Shown in pieces: positions 11,440 to 21,972 of a DNA stretch of 64,000 nt (within the stretch, counting starts at the first letter, position 1; every line of letters begins with the position of its first letter). Location of the stretch: NCBI GenBank assembly GCA_017354895.1, contig CP071493.1:7998001-8062000 (forward strand), given 5' to 3'. The position numbers were made by a program, and so were the translations under genes. The notes beneath the pieces were generated by a model. It did no database searches and had not been told where the DNA came from. It saw only the letters and a list, made by a program, of their open reading frames with translations. This stretch comes from Podospora comata (taxonomy: Eukaryota > Ascomycota > Sordariomycetes > Sordariales > Podosporaceae).

Positions 11440-13261
11440 GCCTTCCGGTATTGTTTGTGCCTATGCAGGGTACTTTCAGGTGGTTGATATGTGCAGGTGC
11501 CGAACCGAACAATAGTTAATGACCCTGTTGAGCCAGAGAGATAGTACCAAAGGTAGCCGTTGGCTCTTTCCTGAAAGATGAGGTCAATATTCAGACGAAA
11601 ATATTCTGTTGAGAGATAGACGTCATCAAACACCCATACTAGTCTTATGACTTACCTTTCAGACAAAAAGGAGATTGCCAGAGGTCGGCAAGATATCCTA
11701 GATCCTGCCAAATTGCCAGCAGGAGTGCTGACTAGAACGGGGCTGTGACTCCTGATAGATGTCAATAGGGGTACACAACAAGTACAAGATGTTTGTTCGC
11801 ACAACTTACAGACAATATGAGTCCAGCTATGTGCTGCTTCTCAAAGCCAGACGACCTCGAAGGGCTTTCAGCAAGTTGCTGAAGTCGGTACAGAGAGGCC
11901 ACCGGAACACTAGAGGTACTACGCAACCATAGTCGAGCTGGTTAGTAGCAGGTTTCTTTTGTCCCATCTTTGGGGCAGGCGACTCACTAAACCCAAGACT
12001 AGAATTTCTAGATTTCAGACAAGCAACTTGCAAGACAACTCCGACTAATACAGGATCTGTTAGTAACTTAGAGATATCAAAAGCCAATACTAATTGACTT
12101 TTATCGGACATAGTGGACTTACCAAGTGCACAAAAGGGCCAAAAGGTCGCAAAAAGTCGCGGAGACTCGCGAAAAGTCGAAAAAAATCTCCCAAAATGGG
12201 GTCTTTCGACTCGACTCAGAACGACTTGCCACAAGAAAACCGAAACCCAGACGATACGATTGGCAAGATGGAAGGCGATGTGGTTGACCAGAAAGGAATA
12301 GCGAAAGGGATTGCAAGTTGATACTTTTCAACGATATGGTATCCTTGCTTGATCTGATAATTGGTAGTGGTGAAGAGAAGGTAAGAGAGGTAAGAGAGAG
12401 GAGAAACCAAGATTAATTCCTTGGGAAATTTACGTGGGCTCCAATATGGCAGGTGGATGGATCGGCCCCGCGTGTCCAGGACCCGCGTGTAAAGTATTTT
12501 GGAATTGCACGGAAAGCTCAAGTAAAGGAGGGCAGGCAGAGCAAAGTGGGTGGGAACACAATGTTGTGATCTTCATGCTCCCTCTCAGCATTGCTGGCAT
12601 CGATGTGGATGAGGCGACAAGGGACCATGTAATGGTGGATATATCTTCAGAGTGTCACTGTTGCTTAAGGCGGGCAGCGAGGGAAGAAAGCCAAGTATGT
12701 TCACTCAATGGGCTTGAGGAAAGAGGACTGTAGATGGAGTGTGGTCCGTGCGTGATGATTGTCACTCAGGGGTTTATTTACATCGCCATCAAAACATCAC
12801 GTAGAGGCCGAGATAGAGCAGGCCGGTTGCAAACCAGATACACTGTGCAGGGCACTAGACACATGAGATGGTCGTGATGGTGTAATTTTAGATAAGGCAT
12901 AATATCGTAAGATACACAAATCAGGAGACCAAGAACTTGCTCTTCAGGGCTTGCAACCACCGCCGATTCCCTTGCTTGTGGGGCAGGCCAGCCGCAATGA
13001 TTCAGAGGCAAAAGCTCAACATAGAGTTTCCTTCCGATACAGCATATCTAGTATATTCGGACTGCCTTAGCTACCGGTCTTCTTGACCTGAAAGGGCAAC
13101 AGAATCACAACGAGCGGTGCATGTTCAAACACCAGTTTGAAACTAGGACGTCGTTGATTTTAATCGCTGGTTAATTCAGCATCTTATGTGCTCTGACAAT
13201 ACACTTGGGCATTCACTCTTGGAACCCCATGAAGCACTGAGCGCCATAACATCTATGCAAC
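11440..13261. other. Intergenic, promoter side of the 1519-residue gene
   Basis: 1.8 kb without a supported gene. Short frames on both strands lack families or plausible splicing. Around 12145-12190 the block AAAAGTCG recurs several times in slightly varied form. A purine-rich GGTAAGAGAGG stretch lies near 12380. Nothing else was identified. Confidence 0.5.
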
Positions 13262-14998
13262 TCAAAACTCCCATACCAACACAATGACAGAGTCCACATC
13301 CGACTTCTCTTCCTCTTTACTACCAATTCCCTTCTCATTAACATACGCCTGCCAGACTTCCTTGCCATTATCACGCACTTCAGCGCTAACAAGTCGCCAG
13401 GTCTTGGTCTTTCCACCCCTCCAAGCTATTTTCTGGCCCTCACCAACCGACGACGTTGAATGGACGGCGATTTTGTCAGCCACTTCGCCTGCACCACTTT
13501 TGTTCTGGAATCCTTTTTGCTGTGTCATCTTTTGGGAGGACATCTGAACCTCGATTCTGCGCGGGTAGGCTGTGATACTGTGCCCATTAATGAGAGCCCA
13601 ACTGTCTGCGAACAAGAACCTTTGAAGGTAACACTCCTCGCCGCAGACATTGCTGACAAGATGACCTTTCGCTGAAAATTTGAAAGGATCCTTGTCTGTG
13701 CGCAAAACCAGCGGCCGGCCACTCACCTTCTGGCCTTGGTTTCCCTCACCAGGAAGATAGCCACCGCCACCCACAAGGACCTGCATCTTGAGGTATCTTT
13801 CTTGCTCCAAACACTTGTAAAGTGTCTCCCCCCAATTGCTGTCAGCCTTCACCTCATCATTCCCACCCTTTCCACCAGCCTGAAAGCACATCAACTGACC
13901 AACTGCATCTAGTGCTGAAGGACTCATCACAACTGCCCCTCCTCCATATGTGATCTGCTTCCCATTTTCATCATCTGCCCAGTCCTCTTTCTCGGTCGGC
14001 AATCCCACAAACCACTCTCCTCCATCCTCAAATCTTGTATCCATTTCCCAAACCAACTTCCTCAAATTCGGTATGAACACCTTCTCATCCACTACCGCGA
14101 ACCATCTTCTCGTCTTCCCAGCTCCAACCTCCCCCTTTCCAAACCTCGACATCAACAGCCTCTGAAACAACTGCGCATAGACACCCCCTTTATACCGATC
14201 ACTATCCTTCCCTTCCCTCTGCTCGACAACAAACACCGTCCCATCAATCCCAGCCTGCCACAACCTAGCCTTCACCTCCACAACCTCCGACTCAGTTGCC
14301 TTGCTCAACACCAATAGCAACCCCGCTCCATTTGACCTCCTCTTCTCCTTCCTCTCTCTCTCCGCACTATGATTTGTCAAAAACCCCGCCCAGTCCCTCA
14401 CAAGCCCAAAATCATCCCTCGACACCCTCTCATAATCCGACGCAATCCCAAACAGCACCTCCCCCGGATCCCCCATGTCGTCCCTGGGCACGTCAACCGG
14501 CACCTCCACCACCCCCGGAACCGGCAACCTTGTCTCTTGCTTCAACGTCTCCCCGTTGTCGCTTCTTCCCTCCCCAGCAGCCGGCGGCGTCAAATCTACC
14601 CTCGCAAACCCGTGCCCCTCCAAAAAACCCCTGCCTACCCTCCGAATCTTCCCCTCCCCCACCGCCCCCTCCTTGCTTTCCACAACCCTAACTCTCTTAC
14701 TCAACACCGCCACCTCCCCTTGCAACCCAGGCAAGCCCCTTACATACTCTAGCATCTCCCTCCCAAGCTCCTCCCTGCTCTTGACAGGAACAAGCCCCCC
14801 CTCAGTCGTCTTCCAACCCGGTGAAGCCCCCTGCAACAGGTGATGACGATGTCCATCTCGTCCACGGGACCACGCCCTCCCAATTTGCATGATCATCACC
14901 AGCGTCGTGCAGGCTATGCAAGCCAGCACTGTCAACCGCAGGATTCTGGTTCGGCCGTAGGAGACCGCCATGCGGGGGAGGCGGTGATGTGGTGCCAT
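13262..14998 (-). CDS. Type II membrane glycosyltransferase, DUF604/GT31 fringe-like
   Basis: Single-exon, 578 residues. A short basic N-terminus is followed by one membrane anchor (about 19-40, RILRLTVLACIACTTLVMIM), typical of Golgi type II glycosyltransferases. The C-terminal half matches the fringe-like fold in order: RRWFAVVDEKVFIPNLRKLV (about 297-315, where the family places its metal-binding acidic motif), EWFVGLPTEKEDW, YGGGAVVMSPSALDAV, DSNWGETLYKCLEQE and the DUF604-type SWALINGHSITAYP. The acidic site reads DEK rather than DDD, so metal use or activity may differ. Donor, acceptor and linkage cannot be told. The coding strand is markedly purine-rich. Confidence 0.75.
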   Translation of the reverse strand: MAPHHRLPRMAVSYGRTRILRLTVLACIACTTLVMIMQIGRAWSRGRDGHRHHLLQGASPGWKTTEGGLVPVKSREELGREMLEYVRGLPGLQGEVAVLSKRVRVVESKEGAVGEGKIRRVGRGFLEGHGFARVDLTPPAAGEGRSDNGETLKQETRLPVPGVVEVPVDVPRDDMGDPGEVLFGIASDYERVSRDDFGLVRDWAGFLTNHSAERERKEKRRSNGAGLLLVLSKATESEVVEVKARLWQAGIDGTVFVVEQREGKDSDRYKGGVYAQLFQRLLMSRFGKGEVGAGKTRRWFAVVDEKVFIPNLRKLVWEMDTRFEDGGEWFVGLPTEKEDWADDENGKQITYGGGAVVMSPSALDAVGQLMCFQAGGKGGNDEVKADSNWGETLYKCLEQERYLKMQVLVGGGGYLPGEGNQGQKVSGRPLVLRTDKDPFKFSAKGHLVSNVCGEECYLQRFLFADSWALINGHSITAYPRRIEVQMSSQKMTQQKGFQNKSGAGEVADKIAVHSTSSVGEGQKIAWRGGKTKTWRLVSAEVRDNGKEVWQAYVNEKGIGSKEEEKSDVDSVIVLVWEF

Positions 14999-15797
14999 CT
15001 TGGTGGATGGGCAACTATCAAATTGATAATGATGTTTTAAAAGGATGAACAGCTTGGACGTAAGCGGTCAACCAGACAAGGCAAAGAAGAAACTGTGCTG
15101 CCGCCGCTGACGAAAAGAGGCCGGCAAGTGCATCAACGATCGGTAACCAGCGATTGGATGGGTATCATCTCGTAAGGCCGAATCATTGGCTGCGAGTGCG
15201 ATGGGACTTTGTTTTGGCTACACTGCAGTTGAGTTGCAAAAGGCACGACGTCTGTCTCAGTAGGAAATTCTGCTCAGATTGAAAGGAATGGCTGTAAAAG
15301 TGAAGTCACTTGCTTTGTTTGACCTTGTGGCCGCTTCGAGCTTGGCATTATCAATGACGGAACGTTTCCCCCCGTTTTGGGGAAATGGTCTTACAGTGGG
15401 CACCTCCTGAGCCAGGAAATCAGCCTGAACTTTGCAGAATCACGGGAAGAGCATGAAAAGGAGCACAGAACGTACATAAAATCGTGTTGACAACTTTCAA
15501 GATTACCCTCCCGATTATAGCAGCTCGCTGCAGAATATCTATACCTCCAACCAGTTTCGCATAATAGCTTCAACACAGACAAAAAACACACAGTCTCAAT
15601 TTCCTCATCACACAGATACCTCCACTTAGGCCTTCTCCTTTTCAAATACATCTGAGAGGGGCACAAATTTCCATACATTGCCAAATGCCCAACATATGAA
15701 AGACAATCACTAACATGCTTCAGGATATTTGTAGCAGTCTGACATCCCCACCTCTCTCTGTGCAGTATCGCAAATACACGCCAAAAGGACCCGATAA
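14999..15797. other. Intergenic between two minus-strand genes
   Basis: 800 bases serving as promoter of the glycosyltransferase gene and 3' region of the SLATT gene. No RNA gene, repeat or credible coding frame was seen. Confidence 0.5.
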
Positions 15798-16715
15798 CTA
15801 CTGCTTGTCCTGGCTCGGTTGCGACTGTGGTTGAACCGACATGACAAAATGGGCGGACGGATCAGGACATATCATCGGCGCTTTTTCTCCAATCCATGGT
15901 GCTGCTTGGGTCGTGTAGGACTCGGGCATGTTAGCCAGGACAATGGATTTGGCTTTCTGGTATCGTGCAAAGCAATCGCTGAGAATATCGTCGACGGTCT
16001 GGTGTTGTTCGACAATGCCCGTATCAAGGAGTTCCTGTCACCAAACTGGGTTAACCAAGGGCTCAAGACAGGCAAAGCGGCCACAAACCTTGAGAAAATC
16101 TTCAACCTTGACGAACTCAACTTTGTCCAAACGATAGCGATCAGGCAACCCACTGTTGTGCATAAGAGCGAGTATTCCAGCATCGACAGTGTTGATGGCG
16201 GCCAGCACAGTAACCGGGGTGCCGTCGGTCGTCTGGAACGAGCCAAGGGCTGTCAAAACAGCTCCAAGGATGATCTGAAGAAGCATGAGAAGCCAGCGCA
16301 GGACGCTCAGGATGTGATAAGAGTAGAAGTATTTGGTTCGCTGGGTGACGATATCTCGGTAGAGGCCTTCTGGAAGACCCTTCGGCGGCCAATACCAGGA
16401 AGAAGGGTGGACGACCTGGTGCGTTTCTCCCTCCCTGATTGCCCCGAGTCCATGAGCTACACGAGCCCACTCAGCTGGAGTCAAGAAGCGGTGCGGAATG
16501 TTTGTGCCTGGCTTTTGGCGTCCCTGTCCCTGTGGAGGTCTCGAAGTGACCGGGTTGCCATTTCCGGGACGGCCCGTAGCAACTGGGATGCCAGAGGGTT
16601 TGTCGGATTTGTAAAAGCTCTCGCCTGTTTCTGATCGCTGGTCGCCTTTCAGGCCGTGAAGACTCAGGCGACTGGGGTCTCTGGAGAGAGAGGCCATGCC
16701 TTGGGAAATGGACAT
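15798..16715 (-). CDS. SLATT_fungal two-transmembrane protein
   Basis: Read as complement(join(15798..16034,16089..16715)), 287 residues. The 54-nt GT-AG intron (GTTTGT...ACAG) keeps phase 0, joining VEDFLK to ELLDTGIV. Residues 1-75 are polar and disordered. The conserved core runs from about 100 to 250, with the first membrane helix YHILSVLRWLLMLLQIILG at about 133-158 and the second TVLAAINTVDAGILALM at about 169-185. NSGLPDRYRLDKVEF and an amphipathic helical tail follow. This order (hydrophobic pair, LGAVLTALGS, INTVDAGILAL, GLP.R) is that of the SLATT_fungal family, the fungal branch of two-TM SMODS/SLOG-associated effectors known from bacterial conflict systems. The fungal role is unknown. 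TRM1 lies divergently upstream. The ATG at 16715 was chosen, with Met7 as an alternative. Confidence 0.82.
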
Positions 16716-17468
16716 GGAAAGGAGGGGAAAATACAAAATATTAACAGAGTCCTGTTGGAGAGAATCAACAAGTCGCCAAATGCCCAAAACAGCTGGTTAC
16801 AGCGGAGGTAGAAGGTCGAGTGTAGTCAAGAAACCAACATTTGGCAATCAAATCAGTCGGGCGTGTCCATTTTGCCCAGGCATGTTTGTCAAGCCCAGCT
16901 GGCGACGGAAACTGGACAAGAGGAAAGCGCGAAGAAGGGGCCATCTATCGCTTCGGAGCCGACGAAGGGAAGTGAGACCGAACGGGAAGGCTTTGAAGTA
17001 GGATGTCGAAACACCACAGTTCAAAGGCGGCTCCTTCTAAGTCTCAGAGACTCAACTGTCCAGCTTTTTGAGAAGCAACCACCAGCTGGCGGGAGAAGTT
17101 GCAGGCGCGTCATTGCATGATCTGATCTGAGGAGGCAGCATGAAACAAGCCCAGATCTGACAACTCATTTCCCAACCCGTTTTTAGCAGCAGTATTGGAC
17201 CTGAGGTTAGAACTGAGGTCATCAAGCTTCTCAGTAAAGCAACTCTTTGGACTGCTTGCCATATGATGATGATGGCGACAGAGGCAGGAACCTTGATGGC
17301 TGGTTAGAAAGGGGAAAGTGGGGTGGAGCTTGGAATCAAGGTGGGATGGCTCACCGCCTGGCAGTATCACAAAAATGTTGGTGGCTCAGGGTCCAGGCAA
17401 GTCTCTTGTCAGAGGAATAATGAATTGACAGCTCCGCTCGCGACTTACATGGCAGTAACTTGTCACCG
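16716..17468. promoter_or_regulatory. Divergent promoter region, SLATT gene / TRM1
   Basis: 753 bases between two divergent starts. No credible gene or RNA was seen. It must hold both promoters, but no specific box is clear. Confidence 0.45.
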
Positions 17469-19595
17469 ATGCGCCTGAGCCTGTTCTCGGCCTCCTATCG
17501 ATCCATAGTCGGCAATTTCTACCGACCACCACGATCATACTACCTGCCTCACGTCTCGGCCTTCCCCCTATTTAAACGCACCCACAGCGTTCTTTGCGCC
17601 ATGTCCGACGACGAGCTTCCGGGCCTCGATGCCACGCCGGCCAACGGTCAGAGAATCAAGCACGACAACGTGATCTATACCACAGTGAAGGAAGGGCTCG
17701 CGCATATTCTCGTCCCCGAACAGAAAGATGCCAAAGATGGCCAGGAGGTGCAACAGGTCTTTTACAACCCAATCCAGCAATTCAACCGAGACTTGACAGT
17801 TCTGGCAATGAAGGCATATGGAAAGGAAAAGGTGAAGCAGAAGAAAGTCGCGAGCGAAGCAAGGAGTGGCAAGTTTGCCGAGAAGAAGAGAAAACGAAAG
17901 GAGCAGACGCAGAGCGAACGGCCTGCAAAGTCTCCTAAACTCGGTGATGATGCTGGCGCCGAGGAGGCTGTCGACAAGTCTGCAGTTGCGCCAGCGGACA
18001 CTGAGATGCCGGATGCGAAGGAGCCGGAGCCCGCAATCCCCGAACAAGATAAGGAACTGGGGGCTCAGCCAAGCAATGGTGCTGATGCTGCGAAAGAGAA
18101 GAAGAGCTCTGGCGTGGAATTCACAATATTGGACGCTTTGTCTGCCAGCGGCCTTCGTGCTTTGCGCTATGCCCACGAAATCCCATTCCTCACCAAAGTA
18201 ACCTCGAATGATCTCTTGAAGGTGGCCACCGAGTCAATCCAGCGCAATGCCATCCACAATGGCTTGGCTGACAAGATCAGTATTTCCCACGACGATGCCC
18301 TTGCTCATATGTACTCGGTGGTTGTCGACGAGCTTCGCAAGCGCAGTGGGCGTGCTGGGAAGGCGATTATTGCCAGCAACAAGTACGATGTTATCGATCT
18401 TGACCCTTATGGAAGCGCTGCTCCGTTCCTTGATGCCGCTGTTCAAGCTATCAGGGACGATGGTGGGCTGCTTTGCGTCACCTGCACAGATTCTGGCGTT
18501 TGGGCCTCCAATGGCTATCCTGAAAAATGCTACGCGTTATACGGCGGTGTGCCGGTGAAGGGTTGGTACAGTCATGAGGTTGGGCTTCGTATTGTCCTGC
18601 ATTCTATCGAGACCGCCGCAGCCAAGTACGGCCTCGCAATCGAGCCGCTCCTCTCACTATCAGTCGACTACTACATGAGAGTGTTTGTTCGCGTGACTAG
18701 GTCGCCGGCTATGGTCAAGTTCCAGGGAGGCAAGAATATGGTGGTTTATAGTTGTGGTGGAGGATGCGGTTCCTGGACCACCCAGCTTCTCATGAAGAAT
18801 AAGCCAGCACCAAACAAGAAGGGAAGCGGCATTTTCTACAAGCACGGGTTTACGAAAGCGCCCACAGCGCCACCCCTTTGCGATCACTGTGGCTCGGTTA
18901 CCCATCTTGCAGGGCCGATGTATGCAGGCCGGATCCATGACCCTGAGTTCGTTCAAAAGGTCATCGACGAGGCCAACGAGGCCTCACCCGAAATTTATGG
19001 AACACTCCCTAGAGTGAAGGGTATGCTGTACACAGCACTCGAGGAGTTCTTGCCGACTCCCCAAGAAGTCGAAGCTCAAAAGGACAGCGGCAAATTGGGC
19101 AAGGTGGTCAAGAAGAAGGTCACGGAAGCTGAGCTGGCTGCCATTGACCCTTATCCTTTCTACTTCTACCCTGCGCAGGTGGCAGGCCTCATGAACTGCC
19201 AGAGCCCCCCAGAAGCACATTTGAAGGGCGCTCTCAAAGGTCTCGGGTATCGCGTTACTCGAAGCCATTGCAAGGCTGGCAGCATCAAGACCGATGCGCC
19301 ATGGTCAGTCATCTTCCACGTCTTTCGAGAATGGGTCCGTCAAAAGGCACCTGTCAAGGAAGCCAATATCAAGGAGGGAAGTCTTGCCTGGAGACTTTTG
19401 CGCTTGGGGGAGAAGCAGGAGACAACCGAAGGGGCCCCGACGGAACCAACGAAAGTGGACGAGGCGGTTTCCAAGATCACCGAGGTGGTCTTCGATGAGG
19501 AACTGGGCCGCGAGGAGAATAAGCAGAAGCTTGTGCGATACCAAATGAATCCGAAGGAGAACTGGGGCCCGATGAGCCGAGCCACTGGAAAGTGA
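17469..19595 (+). CDS. TRM1: TRM1, tRNA (guanine26-N2)-dimethyltransferase
   Basis: SAM-dependent enzyme that makes N2,N2-dimethylguanosine at position 26 of cytosolic and mitochondrial tRNAs. Single exon, 708 residues from the ATG at 17469. Motif I is ILDALSASGLRALRYAHE (about 219). Catalytic motif IV is DVIDLDPYGSAAPFLDAA (about 307-325). CVTCTDSGVWASNGYPEKCY and a C-terminal zinc-type segment CDHCGSVTHLAGPMYAGRIH (about 472) follow. An insertion of basic and acidic low complexity (about 115-215) separates the N-terminal part from the methyltransferase fold, as in fungal TRM1. Residues 1-44 are basic, hydroxylated and nearly acid-free, like a mitochondrial presequence. A second in-frame ATG (17601, MSDDELPGLD) would give a cytosolic or nuclear form. 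Confidence 0.95.
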   Translation: MRLSLFSASYRSIVGNFYRPPRSYYLPHVSAFPLFKRTHSVLCAMSDDELPGLDATPANGQRIKHDNVIYTTVKEGLAHILVPEQKDAKDGQEVQQVFYNPIQQFNRDLTVLAMKAYGKEKVKQKKVASEARSGKFAEKKRKRKEQTQSERPAKSPKLGDDAGAEEAVDKSAVAPADTEMPDAKEPEPAIPEQDKELGAQPSNGADAAKEKKSSGVEFTILDALSASGLRALRYAHEIPFLTKVTSNDLLKVATESIQRNAIHNGLADKISISHDDALAHMYSVVVDELRKRSGRAGKAIIASNKYDVIDLDPYGSAAPFLDAAVQAIRDDGGLLCVTCTDSGVWASNGYPEKCYALYGGVPVKGWYSHEVGLRIVLHSIETAAAKYGLAIEPLLSLSVDYYMRVFVRVTRSPAMVKFQGGKNMVVYSCGGGCGSWTTQLLMKNKPAPNKKGSGIFYKHGFTKAPTAPPLCDHCGSVTHLAGPMYAGRIHDPEFVQKVIDEANEASPEIYGTLPRVKGMLYTALEEFLPTPQEVEAQKDSGKLGKVVKKKVTEAELAAIDPYPFYFYPAQVAGLMNCQSPPEAHLKGALKGLGYRVTRSHCKAGSIKTDAPWSVIFHVFREWVRQKAPVKEANIKEGSLAWRLLRLGEKQETTEGAPTEPTKVDEAVSKITEVVFDEELGREENKQKLVRYQMNPKENWGPMSRATGK

Positions 19596-20069
19596 TGATG
19601 GCTCAGCGGAAGTTGCGGACAAAATAAATTGCATCAACAAGCAGCGCATGGTTGGTGTCACCGCCATGTCTGACATGTCGGAATCGTGGCTTGTGTTGGA
19701 CACGAAGTTGCGCAAGGAATACGACATCGAATGGAACTGGTGATGGAGTGGCTGACTGATAGAAACCAGGGGGGTTCCAACTTGCGACTCCTTGATTGCC
19801 AACTGTTGGTGTCTGGAGAATACTCCGTGCTCCACTACCGTTGACCCCACCAAGGAACCACCCGGCAGGATGCCTGATAACGCAATCGGGCACTCGACTC
19901 TCGGTTGCGGACGTGCTTGCTTCAAAGGGGTGGTTTTGAGTGCAGCTCAAACCCTCTTACACCATCCATCAGTCTGGTGAGCATTAGAAATCAAATATTC
20001 ACCTCAATTAAATTGTCAGTCATAAATTCCACATTTTGCTTTGTTTTCGCCCATTTTTCCAAGGTCAAA
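19596..20069. other. Short intergenic region, TRM1 to the lipid-kinase gene
   Basis: 474 bases between tandem genes. The frame of the downstream gene stays open back to 19905 but has no ATG before 20070, so it is left out. No other feature was seen. Confidence 0.5.
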
Positions 20070-21638
20070 ATGTCGTTCCTTTGCAGGCTCATGCCCCGAG
20101 CCTTCAGAAGGCGCACAGGCGCCAAAATGACTGCCGTTCACATGCCGAGAAATGCTGCCACAGCGACCCAGACGACAACAGCAGCCACATCAACACCAGC
20201 CAACATCACCAACAGCGATGATCTCAGCCAACTCAACCATGATCAAATTGTGTTCATTCTGCCTGCCACCAGAACAAAAGTCCCCAGTGGCGACGGTTAC
20301 TTGATCTACAGCCTCATTGAGACGTCGCCTGAAACCATCAAAATCGACAATAGTGATGGTGTGGATGAAAAGCAACAGCCCTTCAAGCTCGAGGTAACAC
20401 ACGCCTCGCAACTACCGAAGGATCCGGACCTCGCCCAGCTCTTACTACCACAACACCCGACAGACGGGGAAGGATCCCAGCTCCCGCCGCCACATCTCCG
20501 ATCGGACACCCACATCATCGTTAGTACCAGATCTGGCATCCGACTGGCTGTTCCCTTTTACGAGGTGGTGCTGAGGCCGTTGCTGGATGCGCTCGGACTT
20601 GAGGATGGCCCAAAGTCCGAGCGGGGTTATCGATATGAAGTGACCATCACGGAAAACGAGCACACAATTCGGGATTTTGCCTCGACACATCTCACCAAGG
20701 ATAGGACGAGAAAGAGGACGATTGTGCTGCTGAGTGGGGATGGAGGGGTGGTGGACTTGCTGAATGGGATTGGGGAGGCGCAGGAGCATCATGATACCAA
20801 TGAGGTGCCCACTGTTGGGATTTTGCCGTTGGGAACGGGGAATGCGCTTTTTCACAGCTTGCACAAGCTTGAATATGGGAGGTATCCAGAGGGGAAGGGG
20901 CCAAGCTCGTTGGTTTTGGGGCTGAGGACTTTGTTTACGGGGCGGCCGGAGAGGCTGCCGACTTTTAGGGCCGAGTTTTCTAGGGGGGCGAAGTTGATCG
21001 GGGCGCCCAAGCCGATTGTGAAGGACTGGGAGGTGGAGGATGAGGGTGGGAAGGGGTTGAAGGAGGTGGATCATCTTGTGGGCGCGATTGTGGCTTCTTA
21101 TGGGTTTCATGCAAGTTTGGTTTGGGAGAGTGATACACCTGCGTATAGGGTTCATGGGGATAAGAGGTTCGGGATGGCGGCGGGGGAGTTGTTAAAGGAG
21201 TCGCACGCCTATGATGCTGATGTCGAAGTGCGGCTGAAGGGTCAGGAGGAATTCAAGCCGTTGGTGAGGAAGGGGAAGGGTGAGGAAGGTGGAAAATATG
21301 ACTATGTGCTGGCAACTATGGTGTCAAACTTGGAGAAAACGTTTACGGTCAGTCCGGATAGCAAGCCGTTCGAGGGACAGCTGAGGTTGGTGCATTTTGG
21401 GGATGTGGGCGGGGAGAAGACGATGGAGATTATGCAGGCGGCATACAGGGGAGGGGAGCACATCAAGATGGAGGAAGTTGGGTATGAGGAGGTCGAGGCT
21501 ATAAAGGTAATTATCAAAGAGGAAGATCCCAGGTGGCGGAAGGTGTGCATCGATGGCACTATTGTAGAGGTTGAGAAGGGGGGCTGGATGAAGGTTAGAA
21601 GGGAGAGGGGGGAGAGATTGAAGGTTTTAGTTGCATAA
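20070..21638 (+). CDS. Diacylglycerol/sphingoid-base kinase-fold protein
   Basis: Single exon, 522 residues from the first in-frame ATG (MSFLCRLMPRAFRRR). The N-terminus is basic and Thr/Ala-rich. The DAG-kinase catalytic fold is visible: RTIVLLSGDGGVVDLLNGIG (about 214-233, equivalent to the nucleotide-binding GGDGT...NG motif) and VGILPLGTGNALFHSL (about 248-263, the PLGTGN loop). The C-terminal beta domain includes VGAIVASYGFHASLVWESD. GDGG replaces the commoner GDGT at the phosphate loop. Sphingoid-base kinases and DAG kinases share this fold, and the substrate cannot be assigned from motifs. Codon choice changes sharply near 20650, from C-ending to G- and T-ending codons. Confidence 0.8.
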   Translation: MSFLCRLMPRAFRRRTGAKMTAVHMPRNAATATQTTTAATSTPANITNSDDLSQLNHDQIVFILPATRTKVPSGDGYLIYSLIETSPETIKIDNSDGVDEKQQPFKLEVTHASQLPKDPDLAQLLLPQHPTDGEGSQLPPPHLRSDTHIIVSTRSGIRLAVPFYEVVLRPLLDALGLEDGPKSERGYRYEVTITENEHTIRDFASTHLTKDRTRKRTIVLLSGDGGVVDLLNGIGEAQEHHDTNEVPTVGILPLGTGNALFHSLHKLEYGRYPEGKGPSSLVLGLRTLFTGRPERLPTFRAEFSRGAKLIGAPKPIVKDWEVEDEGGKGLKEVDHLVGAIVASYGFHASLVWESDTPAYRVHGDKRFGMAAGELLKESHAYDADVEVRLKGQEEFKPLVRKGKGEEGGKYDYVLATMVSNLEKTFTVSPDSKPFEGQLRLVHFGDVGGEKTMEIMQAAYRGGEHIKMEEVGYEEVEAIKVIIKEEDPRWRKVCIDGTIVEVEKGGWMKVRRERGERLKVLVA

Positions 21639-21898
21639 GATGCTCCATCTACTCAGGGGAGCAAGAGTTGCTCTGGATGAGAGTATATATGGCTGTAACT
21701 ATGGGAAGTGGTAGGTTCTCAGGAGGCCTGTTGTGTGTTCATACTAGATACTGGAGTTATTAGCTATCCTCGTGTCAAGTGCCCCATTTGTTCAAGATTT
21801 TGGCTTCCTTCCTTGCTAAGGTTTGGACTAAATTGCTTGTGTTGTCGTTCGTCTCCACATATATACCAATCCCGCTATTTAATGTAACAACAACCAAT

Positions 21899-21972
21899 GG
21901 TTTCGTGGTGTAGTTGGTTATCACGTCAGTCTAACACACTGAAGGTCTCCAGTTCGAGCCTGGACGAAATCA
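21899..21972 (+). tRNA. tRNA-Val (anticodon AAC)
   Basis: 74-nt cloverleaf without intron. The acceptor stem is GGTTTCG pairing with CGAAATC (one G-U), with discriminator A. The anticodon stem is TCAGT/ACTGA around loop CTAACAC, giving AAC. The T-arm loop is TTCGAGC. Confidence 0.95.

Noticed and set aside
10719-11633. 304-codon minus-strand frame overlapping the first exon of the 1519-residue gene
   Set aside because: Overlaps the better-supported frame that splices in phase to the long exon. It has no family and no phase-compatible junction.
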